NCBI GenBank assembly: GCA_033297205.1
Contig: MU859124.1
Coordinates: forward strand, 1 to 64,000
Source of the DNA: Pseudoneurospora amorphoporcata
Taxonomy: Eukaryota; Ascomycota; Sordariomycetes; Sordariales; Sordariaceae
Length of the DNA: 64,000 bases
Reading direction: 5' to 3'
In this document: piece by piece, positions 1 through 11,573 of the stretch
How positions within the stretch are numbered: the first letter of the stretch is position 1
Layout of the letters: the number at the start of each line of letters is the position of its first letter
Made by a program: the position numbers and the translations under genes
Notes under the pieces: generated by a model
Database searches by the model: none
Seen by the model: only the letters and a program-made list of their open reading frames with translations
Told to the model about the DNA's origin: nothing

Positions 1-87
1 CTGCTATAAAAGGAAAGAAACTAGATCTGTAAGTTTCCAATGCATTCTATAATGACTAATCAATCTAGAAGGAATGCAGGATAAGTT

Positions 88-125
88 AGCGAAGCCAAGA
101 ATATAGTAGCGAAGCCAAGAACGGT
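88..125. repeat. Short direct repeat
   Basis: The 15-mer TAGCGAAGCCAAGAA occurs twice about 20 bp apart, followed by a degenerate third unit. It lies in the relic island and no function is suggested. Confidence 0.5.
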
Positions 126-1674
126 GGCGAGGCTGAGAACGCAATGGCCAAGCCCTGTTATTCTAACACATTCTATAGAGATTAAGTTCCCTAGTGACCA
201 GCCTACTATACTACAGGATAGTACAGGGCAGTTACAAGGCACAGTACTAGCCACACGTTAACAGTACTAGTACAGGTACTGGTGCCTCCTTTTCTAGTGC
301 AACCTCCTTTACAACTATCTCTATCCTTACTAGTACAATCTTTATAACTAACTTTCGTCGTACCTCTAAACAAGGTTGTATAAGAGGTCTTATAGTATTT
401 TCAACGTACTTTATAACTCCCTAATATAATATTAATTGGAAAGATCATAACTATAATAAATTAGAAGAGGCGGGAACTAATGTTAATAATAATCCAATTA
501 ATAGACTAACTCGTACCGGGGGATTTAGTATAGCTAAAGGTGCAAAAAGACAGCGGTTAACCTAAGAGAGGGGAAGCAAACCATCCTCCTTATCCCTATC
601 CTCCTTGTTATCCTCATCGTCGTTATTATTATTATAAATTTCCTTTAATAATACTTCGTTCCACTACTCTTCGATAAGCGTACTTTTATCCTTATTAAAT
701 ATTATGTTAACCGTTTGTGTATCTAGAGTAGTAATAATATTGGTAGTAGATTTAGGGATGGGATTTCCCTCTATAGAAGTAATAACCTATATATTAATAT
801 AGATAGCGACTTAATTAGCAGTTTTTAAAAAGGGGCAAGGAGGAGAGGATATAATAGTGGGAGTAGAAGGTTTGAGTTTATTCTTATTAAGAATAATATC
901 TATTTTTTCATTAAAAGTAAAAGGATTAGAATACTTTTCAAAAGTATAATTGTCACAGCGGTGGCAGACCACTACGCTAACCAGGCTATATTCCTACAAA
1001 AGGATACAAGTAACCGAAGCTGGCAATTCGGTCGCTCAAGTGGTCTTATATAGTTGTTCCGAAAGAGGCACCCGAGTGCATTCCGTAATAATATCGATAT
1101 CTTCATATTCTTATTTAATAGTTTAGTTAATTTATAGATAGTTATAACGCTATCTAGTAGTAGTATAGATATATTAATTACGGTAGTAGTTTTACAGTTG
1201 TAGCGTACTAGGCAGGTGGAGCGCCGTTTAGGAGGTTTAAGAGCGGACTTAAGGGGTTTAGGAGTAGAAATAGCGACGTATTCAGGCTATTACTATACTT
1301 CGAGAAGTATTTGTTTGCTGCAATGCCCTAACTAGCCTATAATGATAGTACTAGTATAGGGATGCTACAGTGAACTATGCACTTGTAGCAGAGCAGAGCG
1401 GAAGCGGTAGTACGACAGCAGTGCTGAAGGAAGTAGCGTAGTTGTAGCGTAGTTGCAAATACAATAGAAGTGTTATAAAAGAGGTCTTAGAGAGGACTCT
1501 GCTCTCAAGACAGAAGATTACAGTGAACTCTACACTGTGAAAAACAACTTATTATAGTGAACTCTTGTCACAGGTTGACATTGGCTATATAGTGTGCACT
1601 ACGAGTTCTGCCTTGCAAGCAGAACATCGTCTACCTTTTGGTAGTTTAGCGTTATTGGGACATGTGCACTCCTG

Positions 1675-1905
1675 CCCTATCATACTAGTCTGAGCTAGTC
1701 TGGACGCTCAGACTAGGGTAGCCAGTGCAGTACGACTGTAGGAGTCTGAACGTGTACTGAGCTAAAATCTGGGAGCGTGGCGGGCACGGTACAACCTAAA
1801 TGGGTATAGAACCATAGCAGGTCGCTAGGGTTCAGGTTATATACAGGAAAAAAAGGTGGATCCACGTGTAAGTAGAGTTTTACCAACGTGCGAGTAGCGC
1901 TTCTC
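1675..1905 (-). mobile_element. Partial, RIP-altered copy of the same transposon
   Basis: Read on the minus strand from 1905, this segment follows the left end of the 2144-3038 element through the TIR and for a further ~150 bp inside it, diverging mainly by transitions (for example CTCGCACG became CTTACACG). Its terminus, ending cgcttctc at 1905, is intact. No matching opposite end was found in 1-1675, so the copy is truncated or too decayed to recognise. It forms a head-to-head inverted pair with the intact element, with about 240 bp between them. Confidence 0.75.
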
Positions 1906-2143
1906 TTAAATAATTGATTTTATAATACAAGTCGGTAAAATTTTCTTTAACTCTCTAAGCACGGGTATGAGCTTCGATTATATTATTGTAAACGAAGTAG
2001 TTAATGGCGAAAGGGACGTCGTGGAATATTAAGACTGAAGTGAGTACGAAGGCGTAATCTATAATATAATTTAATAGAATACGAATGTTAGGATTATTAT
2101 TGAAGTTTATAAGTCCTTTAGCTAAGAAATTGTAAATTATTTA

Positions 2144-2214
2144 GAGAAGCGCTACTCGCACGTTGGCAAAACTCTACTCGCACGTGGATCCACATTTTTT
2201 TCCCATACATAACC
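2144..2214 (+). repeat. Left terminal inverted repeat of 2144-3038 element
   Basis: This 71 bp arm matches the reverse complement of 2968-3038 at all but two positions. It is preceded by the duplicated octamer ATTATTTA. Confidence 0.88.
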
Positions 2215-2967
2215 TGAATCCTAGCGACCTGCCATGGTCTTACACTAGTCTGGGTCGTACTATGCCCGCCAAGCTTCCAGATTTTAGCCTAATACACGTT
2301 CAGACCCCTGCAGTCGTACTGTACTGGCCACTCTGGTCTAGGCGCCCAGACTAGCCTAGACTGGGCAGTCTAACTCTTGTGATTTTCTGGTACCAGCACT
2401 AGTGCCTTGTCGTACTACTTCCTTTACTAAACTACCATCGCATACATCACTATATTGTAATTCTTCAATCCACTACGTCGCGCATCATCAGATATCATCA
2501 AGTAAACAAAGCGCCAGCATCTGTCGACGGTACGGAATAATCCATCATTTTTCTATACGTTTCCCTAACTAATCGCAATATAGATAACTGATGTAGTGAC
2601 CTAACCGATGGGCGCATACGACCGTAGCGCTCACATCCCCTATAGTCTCATCGACCCCCCTCTTCTTGACCCTACATAGATTAATGTAGAGTGCAGTGCA
2701 GTATAGTGAGCTCAATCGAGCTTAATCGGGCGATCTCAATTGAATGCGACATGCAAAAGTGCGACCGTGCCGCTAAGTACCCTGTAAGACCGCTATATAA
2801 ATGCCCTATAAGAACTAGGTCTGGGTGCAAATCTAGGGGTGCGTGCGCTGCAGTCTGAAATCTGGGCTTGGCATAGCATAGCAACCTTGAAAGATTGAAA
2901 TGCCCAGATGTGCTTAGCGAAATTTATGAAAGAATACATCTGCCAAGGCAGACTTCGAGCGGGTTCG

Positions 2968-3038
2968 GGTTATGTATGGGAAAAAAATGTGGATCCACGT
3001 GCGAGTAGAGTTTTTCTAACGTGCGAGTAGCGCTTCTC
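2968..3038 (-). repeat. Right terminal inverted repeat of 2144-3038 element
   Basis: This arm is the inverse of 2144-2214 and is followed by the second copy of ATTATTTA at 3039-3046. Confidence 0.88.
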
Positions 3039-3788
3039 ATTATTTAATTCGTGGAGTTGGTAGTTTGAAGGGCGTTAATAGTAGTTATTATGATAAAATT
3101 GTCAGTAATAATCTGTAGGTAGTCCGTTATCAATTATTAAATTAAATGCAGATATAATTATTGTTAGAATATACTATTTTAAGAGTAAGTATAAGAGAGA
3201 GAAAAAGATAAGGTTAATATTTATATTATTATATTTAGCTCGAGTTGTAATATTTACGACTGAATTTTTATTTGCTTTGCTTGTGAACGAGTCAAGTTTT
3301 TTTAATTACAGATGCGATTTAAATAGTTTTTTTTTTTCTTTACTTTAAACATAGACTTAAATTTATTTCCCTTGAGCGCGCGCAGCGCGATAGTAAGGTA
3401 CAACAAACTATTATAGGGCAAAGTACTATTAGAGGTAAGGTAGAATATACGCTATTATACAAGAGGGGAGGAAAGAGGATGTATATAAAGGACTAGCTAT
3501 ATAAGCGAGAGACTTAATAAGCTAATCCGTACGCGTATATAATCTTACACGTGACTATGTTATAATAATAATCATAGTGCGAGTGTAAGATAAGTATGTT
3601 ACAGGCTAATCCTGTGATATAATAAGATAGTACTTTTATACCTATATCTACTTTATATAGTAGCAGTTTTTATAAGGTAGTATTAAGAACATCTCCTTTA
3701 TTAATTAGAATAAAACCTTCCTCCCCTTACTATTTCTTATAATTCTCTTAGTATACCTTCTAATATACTTTTTTTTTACTATTTAATA

Positions 3789-4207
3789 AAGAGAAGGTCT
3801 TTTCGGACTGTAGCAAATGTCTTTTCGTACTGTCGCTAAATTCTATAACTAGGTATAACTTAGCTATTTATAATCGTATAATAATAAAAATAGTATTAGA
3901 ATTTTTCATATTTTTTACTCTATAAGACAGTATCTACAGCGTAATAGCTACTGCCCATTAAGCTTTGCGTTAGACGAAGAAATAAAAAAAAAGAATCTTT
4001 TAGCTAAATTTCTATCTTGTTCCTACTTCTTTACTATACTCTACGTCAAGGTCCTCGCGCTAGGTGTGTAAAAAGCGTAAAAAAATAATAAAAATTCTAA
4101 TACTACAATCGTTCTCGTGCCTTTACATTTGGCTAAGTTATACCTAGTTATAGAATTTAACAACAGTATGAAAAGACATTTGCTACAGTCTGAAAAGACA
4201 TTCTCTT
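3789..4207. mobile_element. Inverted-repeat (MITE-like) element, ~419 bp
   Basis: The two ends are inverted repeats of about 76 bp (3789-3864 and 4132-4207), each beginning AAGAGAA and carrying GTAGCAAATGTCTTTTC. They differ at five positions, four of them transitions. Weaker inverted similarity continues inward for about 60 bp more. There is no coding potential. A clean target duplication could not be assigned. Size and structure fit a miniature inverted-repeat element that has suffered RIP. Confidence 0.7.
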
Positions 4208-6585
4208 GATAAATTACACTAATACTCTCTAATCTCCTTTATAGTTTTATAATTTATAGTTCTAATATTACGTAATTGCTTCTTCTAATTACCTATAACC
4301 TCCTGTTATACCCTTTTAACTATTTTATTACTAAGTTAAGCCTTCGAGAAACTAAAAAAGTCCTCTTCTTTAGGCACTTTATATACCTACTACCTTGTTT
4401 TTTTTATTTAAATTAGTAACCTTCTTTCTATCCTAACGGTTAGTCTCTTATATCTTATTGTACATTGTTATAGAGCTGATGCTCATAGCTTACGTGCCTG
4501 GTAATCGCCAGGCGAACTGCTGTGCCGTGCCAGCAACCTCTTATAGCCTATGCGCTATACATCTCTTGAAAAGGACAGCTAGCTAGCCGCCTGCTCTGTA
4601 AGCGACCTTCCTTTCTTTCTTTCCTTGTAGAACCTTATCGATCGTTTAGGCTAGCATCTATGCTAACTGTGGTGCACTTCTTATATACATTAACACCGCC
4701 TCGTAGCTAATAATTTCAAAAGAAGAAAAGCTGTTACGCGTAGGAAAATTAAACTAATAGGAGTATTTATCCTTAATATAACAGATAATATTAATAGCTT
4801 TAGAAAAGCGATCCTCCTTAGGAAATAACGAGAGGAGAACGGGGTTATGTAATATCTTAAATTACTTAACCTAAATTTAATATAATACTCTAGACCTATT
4901 TAGTAGCTACATTCTAGTATTATTAAAGCCGTTATAAATATAATAAGCAGTTATACTATTATTAAAAATACTCTTTAATTCTTTAATGAAATTTGCCCTA
5001 TTAAAAGTATATTCGTTATATTAAATAAAAGATCTTAACACCTCTTAGTAATAAGATTTTAGTAAAGAAAATACCCTAATATTAAGCAGCTGTATTATAT
5101 ATATATAAAATAAGAAAGTAACTATATTAAGAGGATATTATAAGTTTTAATATATTATTTAACTTCCATATTATAATAATTACTAAACCTGTTGATAATA
5201 AATATATAATACACCCTTTTTATACCCTAAATATTTTTAATACTAAGCCCTTTAGCCAAATTTAGGATTTTCTAATTATAGTAATTATAATTGTACTAAT
5301 TATAATTAAATTAGTCCTAAAAAGAAAACCCCTCCCTCTCCTCTTCCCTCTCCTCCTCCCTTCTATATAATTTAAATTTATCCTCTTTCTTTATTTTCGT
5401 AAAGGTTAATAATAAATAGAAGGAGTACTAATTAAAGTATTTTAATTAATTTAATATAAGTTTAATATTTGAAAACCCTATTAGTAATTTAACGAAGTAG
5501 ATACTATTATTGTAATTATTATAAATAAATTCCTCTATTAGGCTAATTTTAAAAATTATATAAATAGAAATAACCTTCGCGGTCGTACTAATACTAGCGA
5601 TGAGGGTAGAGGACTTGCGGTTAGCGACATTATTAATTTCTAACTATAAAAAAGAATAGTCAATATTTCTCCCTATATAATTTAACCAGTAAAATAATAT
5701 ATTAGCTTACTTTCATATTTAATAAATCTTTAAATATAATAACCCTAACGCGCTCCCTCGCTACGTAACTAATTCTAACTCTGATTTATTACTATTCTAA
5801 ATATTTCTCTTATTAATATTATATTTATTGATTATCGCTTTGTATCTATTAAACCAAGTATTAATAGAATTATTGTTCAACTTCTAGAATCTTCTCCTAA
5901 TATCGATAGTATAGTAAATTATAATCTTTAATTCTAGGTAGTCACTAAAGAACTATGTTAACTATTTATTATTATAAGTTTTTAGAATATTTCGTACTAG
6001 GCGCAATTAGTTTACTACTATAATTACTATTTTGTATGAAGTAAGGAATCTCTCTTAAAAATAAAATATTATATATAATACAATAGTATCCTCCTTAGCC
6101 TTTATTAATATATAGGGGCGCCCCTTCGATTACGATAATATAGCAGATTTATTAAACTTGCGTAAGGATTTTATATAGCGAGCGATGGAAGTACGAGATT
6201 TTCTAGTAATAGTAGTGATATTTCTAATAGTCAGTAATTTCATACTTCTATCACGAAGCGATTTATATCGTTTACGAGCAGCGAGATATATATAAGTACT
6301 ACAATATCTCGCGGGCACCTCTCTTAGCTCCTCGAAATAATAGTCGAAATTCAAGAACATTACAATATAGTATAATAAATTAACGACTCCTCTATCAATC
6401 TATAGATATATAGATTATTTACTATTTTACAAATTCACGGCACGATAGGATATGATTTATTATATAAAATACATTATCTATAAGCGCAATATAAATGAGC
6501 GATTTTGTAGGGTGTTAATAAGAGATTCTACATAGTACTAGCCGGGTCTTGTCCTAGATTAAAACCCTGTCCCAAATTTTCGCTA

Positions 6586-6725
6586 CCCCCTACTTAACGA
6601 GTAGGGGGGGGAAAAAGACTCTTGGCGCCCAGAACCCCCCAAGTACCCCGGTACTTGCTGGGAATTGTAATTTCATCTTTCTTCCCCAGATTGTTAGTAC
6701 CGTGGTGAAGATGATTCACCACGGT
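6586..6725. repeat. Three perfect hairpins at the island border
   Basis: Three inverted repeats lie within 140 bp. The first is CCCCCTACT/AGTAGGGGG at 6586-6608 (9 bp arms, 5 nt loop). The second is CAAGTACC/GGTACTTG near 6639-6656 (8 bp arms, 2 nt spacer). The third is ACCGTGGTGAA/TTCACCACGGT at 6699-6725 (11 bp arms, 5 nt loop). They sit where AT-rich relic DNA changes to ordinary DNA. The function is unknown; they may be remnants of foldback elements or a structured border. Confidence 0.6.
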
Positions 6726-8210
6726 GACCAGCACTCAACAACAGCCACTCACCTCATGTTCCATGCGTCACGAAAAGTGTAGAATTAGACGAGGCTGGAA
6801 ATGAGTTTGGAAGTAGGTATGGTAGCAGGTCGTTTGCGAACTGTATGATCAAACCTGGGCCAGCCGCCGTACCGTTAGCCCACAGTTGTCGAGCACTGGG
6901 CGAGCCAACCTCATCAACTCGAGGCCAAGAGAGGATCAAAAAGAATCGTGTACCCTTTGACCCACAGTCGGTTCTCCGGTTGTCGATAGGAGTGGTCATT
7001 CGGGCCCGGACTCTGAACGCCTTCCACCTCCATTGATGTCAAAATATGCCATGTAGCTGCCTGGTTTTGCGCTCAGTTGCTGTACAGATCACATCAACAT
7101 TGCAGAGGTAGACATCTATCTGTAAAGGTAAGGTAGGTAGCCTGAGCACATAAGCCCGAGTTAGGTCTGTATACCTATATCGTGTTGAGTGCCTATTAAC
7201 AGCCTGTAGCTCTGCCATGCTGCCATCCTCTTGGTCATCATCGTAGGGCCAAATTATGCGACTACTCGCGTACATTTGCACGACCCGATGACAAGCCGTC
7301 TATGATATAACTCCAACATGCCACCCCCGACGTACCGACTGTTGTGTATGCCTTCCCCTTTGAGAACAGTGTCGGCGGCGGAACCCCCATGCTCCGGCAA
7401 CCTCTGAGCGACCTTGGTTGCCAGACTTGAGGTGAAGTGTACTTACCCGCTCGCTGAAAGATACGTCAAAGCTCTAGTAGGTAGTGAACGCTACTTACCC
7501 CCAAAACAACAACACACGCCCCCCCGTCGACCAAGCACGGGCAGCGAAGGAGCCCCTCTTACTGTCTGCCCCCCGACCCAACCATCCCACGTTCTCAGAT
7601 TCTGCCGCACACTGTTGACAGGGGCGGCCGGACAAGGGCCTGCCTACCACGGACAACCACGGGCATTTGATACCCACACCCGCTTACTACCTTCTAGTGC
7701 CTTTTCACTTAACTACACCCAACTTCCCTTCACACTCCGGTGGACCGGTCACCACACACCTGCACACCCATTCAAAGGAACTTCTCTCTCCGTCCACCAC
7801 CTCCCTTGCGCAAACTCCTCTCCCTCTGGCCTTCCCGAACCCGGTGCGCTCACTGCTTGAGCTTCTCTTGTTTGTCCTTTTCCTTGCCCTTGGATCTCCG
7901 CTAGCCCATCGTTACCTTAGCAGCCTGTCACCTGTGCCAGCCTTGCCCCGTCTTTTCGCGACATGCCCATGTCCCATTTCGATTGACGGCGCTATTCTTG
8001 CACCCACCACGAGCCCTCTTTGTTCGCGAGACTCGCTACGAGACCGAAAGCAAAGCGACGACAACCCACATCTTGCCCGAAACCCCGACTTCGCTTCGCC
8101 TAACCTCCTGTCCGAGGGATACTTATGACGGACTTTTCTGGTCGCACATTGGAGAAGGATTGAGAAGGTGGCTTGCAGGTCATCAGGATTTTTTTTTAGA
8201 ATTTTCAGCC
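6726..8210. other. Upstream region and leader of the Reg1-like gene
   Basis: No gene is supported here. Two overlapping plus-strand frames (7414-8128) are pyrimidine-rich, Pro/Ser/Thr-biased low-complexity readings without homology features. They look like the promoter and long 5' leader of the gene starting at 8211. Confidence 0.55.
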
Positions 8211-10008
8211 ATGGCCGTCGTCATCACGTCTGACGACGAGACGTTTTTCGGGGCGCCCTTGCGTCGATCTCAGTCGCAGCCCAAGTTCAACACAAAACGC
8301 TCGGGTTTCCACACATCGGCGTCAACGTCCAGGCTCAGCGACATCTACCACCACTCGTCAAAGGCCTTCGACCACTCGGCCCCGTCTTCGGCCCCGTCTT
8401 CCCCTCGCGGCATTCACCTCGAATCATCCGAACTGTCGGATTCTTCTACGCCTGTCACGAACCCCTCTCTTACCTCGGACAGCGATGACGAAGATGTACT
8501 AGAAGCCGCTATTTCGAGGAGAGGCTTTGGGGGCCGCCTCCCGCGTTATGAGGAGGACGTGGGTTATTTCAACCATGTGGAGCATTCGGGACCCCCACCC
8601 AGCCCGCGAACGGATCAGTCGTACACTTCCTCGCCGTCTGGAAATGATACGTCTACTCCCACTTCCCGACCCGAAAGTCCGGAGCTGGTTTATGAAAGGG
8701 CTGAGGACGACATAGCGATCAAAATACAGCCTTCCAGGCATGTGGACTATCTCTCGCACAACTGGCGCGAGGAGGACATCTGGTCATCTTGGAAGCATAT
8801 TGTTGCTAGAAGGGGAGATTATGCCAACTCGGCTCGGCTAGAGAATGCTTCTTGGAGAACGTGGATGAAGTCTAAGAACAACCTTGGCACAGTTTCTCCC
8901 GAGACGTTGAACTGGTACGTTTTCCGGCTGGTTTCTTCACCGTCGCGTTCTGGATAACTGACAATTTCACAGGCTGAAAGATTGCGATGTGACATGGCTG
9001 TACGGGCCCTTGCAGACCGGTCCTTCAATACACTCCAACAACTCGAGTAACAACAGTGCAAGGATGTCCAAGACAAACTCGTTCGCGAAAAAGCCTATCC
9101 TGAAGAAGAGGAGCATGTCAGAGCTCATGCTTCAGAGATCTCTATCCGCGTCATCACTCGTCAAACAGGCGGCGGCAGCTGTACAAGCACAACAGAAAGG
9201 ATGTCTCAAGAAGACAGGTAGACGACCTGGTCTAGACCGAGCCAACACCGATTTTGTCACCTTCCCATTCTCGTCTCGCGGCCTCAGCAATGACAACAGT
9301 CTGTTTCCGACGGCTGTATCTTCCGGTCTCGTATCTCCTAGCGGTGAGCGAAAGCACATCCACTTCAACGAGCAGGTAGCACAGTGCATTGCTGTGGAAA
9401 TCAAAGGGGACGACGATGAAGACGACGTCGAGCCCGAAATCAACTACAACAGCGACTCGGATGACGGCGCAATCATGATGAAGCGGACGAAAGGGAAGAA
9501 GCTGAGACCTGTGTTGAAGAAGAAAAAGAGCCACAGCCACAGCGGTGGAGAGAGCAGGACAATTGCCATGCTGCCCTCGACTACCCTCAAATATCGGGAG
9601 GACACTCCCGAACCAACGGAATCGGCCATGAAGCACAGCACTGGTGTGTTTAGGGGAACAGCACTGTCCCCTTCTTCATCTCAGGAGACGTTACGTCCGG
9701 CCAAGAAGTCCGGCAGATTTTTTGTTGACAGCGATGACGAGGAGGATGAAGATGACGAGGAACCGACGTCAATTTGGTCCTCTGCGAAATCCGCGGAAGG
9801 TTCGCTCGGTGGGCTCCGTCGTTCAACTTCGTCTGCCAGTCTTTCGAAAGAACCAGCTGGCATGAGGAGAACCGAGTCGGGCATGTTCATGCCCTACGAG
9901 CAAGGCGAAAACTCGAACAGTGAAGGCCTTCTAGGCCGGGTCATTGATACGGTAAATACGGCCCGGGACATAGTCCACGTTATCTGGAACGTTGGGTGGA
10001 AGAGATAA
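8211..10008 (+). CDS. reg1: Reg1-like PP1 regulatory subunit (DUF1752 protein)
   Basis: Two exons (8211-8914 and 8973-10008; 58 bp intron with a CTGAC branch) encode 579 residues. The region around the splice junction, with motifs such as NWREEDIW, SPETLNW and DVTWLYGP, matches the fungal DUF1752 block found in Reg1-type proteins. The KHIHF sequence at about residues 362-366, followed by NEQV, fits an RVxF-like docking site for the type 1 phosphatase Glc7. The rest is Ser-rich and acidic, with 'KPILKKRS'-like basic patches. In yeast, Reg1 directs PP1 against Snf1 kinase in glucose repression; that role is inferred here. The ATG at 8211 was chosen because the longer upstream reading is leader-like. 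The intron excludes an in-frame stop at the 3' end of the first open frame. Confidence 0.85.
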
Positions 10009-11573
10009 TCTACCACTTGGCTAGACCACTCTTATTAACCAAATCCATTTTCCAGAAGGAGGCCACGGCGAACAAACTAAACTCGCACCGATTTCGACTC
10101 GGCTGAAGTTCTTCAACCTGGAGAACACAATAACAAAACAATTCCGCTCGATGGGCCACCATCCAAACATCGCATCTGATGCCAGAGCATGGCGTGCGAA
10201 AGTGGATCCGCAACAACGACCACGACGACGACCTGCCTACATCATCTTTTTCCAGAAGCGGCAACAACCGCAGATATACCCCGGAAGGTCTCGAAGGACC
10301 TTCCGGTTGCATTGATCACGACAACGCGAAAGCATGCATTGGCCATGGTGTTACAGGATTACTTTAATGGTACTTGGCTTTTTGTTCTTTTTCATTTTCA
10401 TTTTACCCCTTTCTTTTTCAAAAGCCACTCGGTCCGGAGCTGGCAGGGGGAGAGCCTGGCGCACGAAGGAGTGGACTAGGTGTTTGTCATACCGATCGTC
10501 AAACAGTCAATGCCACTTTCCAAGTCGTGTCTTGCGTTGTGTCTGACCATGGGTTCGGTTTGGCTCGGATACGGGTTTCCGGTAACGGGTTGAGGAGGCT
10601 TATCCGCAGGCTTTTCGAATATTAGTTGGCTTTGCTTTGGTGTTGGGGAAAGACAAAAATCTGCAGAGGGGAGAAAACCGACATTTTGCGCTTTGAGCCT
10701 TTGGATATTGCTCCTTGCCCTCAGGCGGAGAAGTGAGCCGATATGTTCGGGAAACTAGCTCGCAGGACCTGAGGGTGGCGTTCGAGCGCCAGGTGCATTT
10801 CCATGGCGTTGGACGGAGAAGACAAAAGGAAAGAAAAGCGCGTCTGGCCCTGTTTTGCGCGTCGCCTCATCCTAACATTCATACTCCTATCCATATCTCG
10901 GAGGCGGCGCAAGAAATGGCCGAAGCATTCTTATGCCCGGTGCTCTGTAGGGAGCGAGGGCTAGTTATGTGGCTGAGAGTAATTGAAAACACCACTGTAC
11001 AACATGTGTAAAGAAGTGAACAAAGATTCTTTGGCCATACGTAAATTTTTGAACTGCTAGTTCATCCCGGTGAATTCCGGCTCATGAATTTATCTTCATG
11101 AATGTTAGTTAAAACTGTTGATGTTCAATACCGTACCATTCAACATGGCAGTCGATGCCAAGACAGTACAAAGGTACTTCCTGTGCTGCCAGCTGGCGGG
11201 GCCGCAGTTACACGCTGAGCAAGAGCCGCCCAAGCTGATGAACGCGTGCGTGGGGAGCTGCCTGGTTGGGTGGGCACCCTGCGTGTAGGGAGCTCCAAAC
11301 TGCCTTCCACTCGCTACCCACGGCCGCTGACGCCGCCATAGCTACCTTGCCAGGCTAACAACAGTGAACGAACGCCTCCACTGACAACCCATTCAACGTC
11401 AACATCATCACCATCATCTCAAACAGTCGTCTTCCAACTTTCGTCGTCGCCCTCCCCTTCGAACGTATCTCTCTCGCAACAATCTATACAGCTTCCCATA
11501 CCGTCTTTGGGAAGCGCCGAACCGCACACCGAACATCGAACACTCCTCCATTCAAACAACTTAATCGATCATC
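10009..11573. other. Intergenic region, reg1-like 3' side and pre2 promoter
   Basis: No gene is supported. A 10 bp inverted repeat with a 6 nt loop lies at 10281-10306. The last ~250 bp before 11574 is CT-rich, as in many fungal promoters and leaders. Short frames here lack conserved features. Confidence 0.5.
10281..10306. repeat. Perfect hairpin downstream of reg1-like gene
   Basis: CCGGAAGGTC and GACCTTCCGG are perfect inverted arms around TCGAAG, 273 bp after the stop codon. It may form a stem in the 3' UTR; this is not shown. Confidence 0.55.

Larger units (their letters stand above)
2144..3038. mobile_element. Non-autonomous hAT-like DNA transposon, 895 bp
   Basis: The element starts GAGAAGCGCTACTCGCACGT and ends with the inverse. 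The terminal inverted repeats are about 71 bp (2144-2214 and 2968-3038) with two mismatches. Each TIR carries the motif CTACTCGCACGT twice. The element is flanked by a perfect 8 bp direct repeat, ATTATTTA, at 2136-2143 and 3039-3046, which reads as a target-site duplication. An 8 bp duplication is typical of hAT-superfamily elements; long TIRs are less typical, so another 8-bp-TSD class is possible. No transposase-length frame exists inside, so it must be non-autonomous. Its composition is closer to normal than the AT-rich flanks, which suggests it inserted after they had been mutated or escaped RIP. Confidence 0.85.
1..6560. repeat. AT-rich, RIP-like relic island
   Basis: This stretch is strongly AT-rich, full of TA dinucleotides and in-frame stops, and has no credible gene on either strand. 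Where repeat copies can be compared inside it, they differ mostly by C/T and G/A transitions, including CG to TA changes, as expected of repeat-induced point mutation in Neurospora-type fungi. Islands of near-normal composition lie at about 950-1900 and 2144-3038 and correspond partly to transposon copies. Base composition changes abruptly to ordinary genic DNA near 6560-6600. The island is probably methylated, transcriptionally silent heterochromatin (inference from the known fate of RIP DNA). No telomere repeat is visible, so a subtelomeric or centromeric position cannot be decided. Confidence 0.85.

Noticed and set aside
6130..6360. 76-codon minus frame in the AT-rich island
   Set aside because: It is surrounded by RIP-like DNA with stops and has no domain; probably chance or a transposon scrap.
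1..6560. Active retrotransposon or intact transposase gene
   Set aside because: No frame longer than about 80 codons exists and no catalytic motif is visible; only relics remain.
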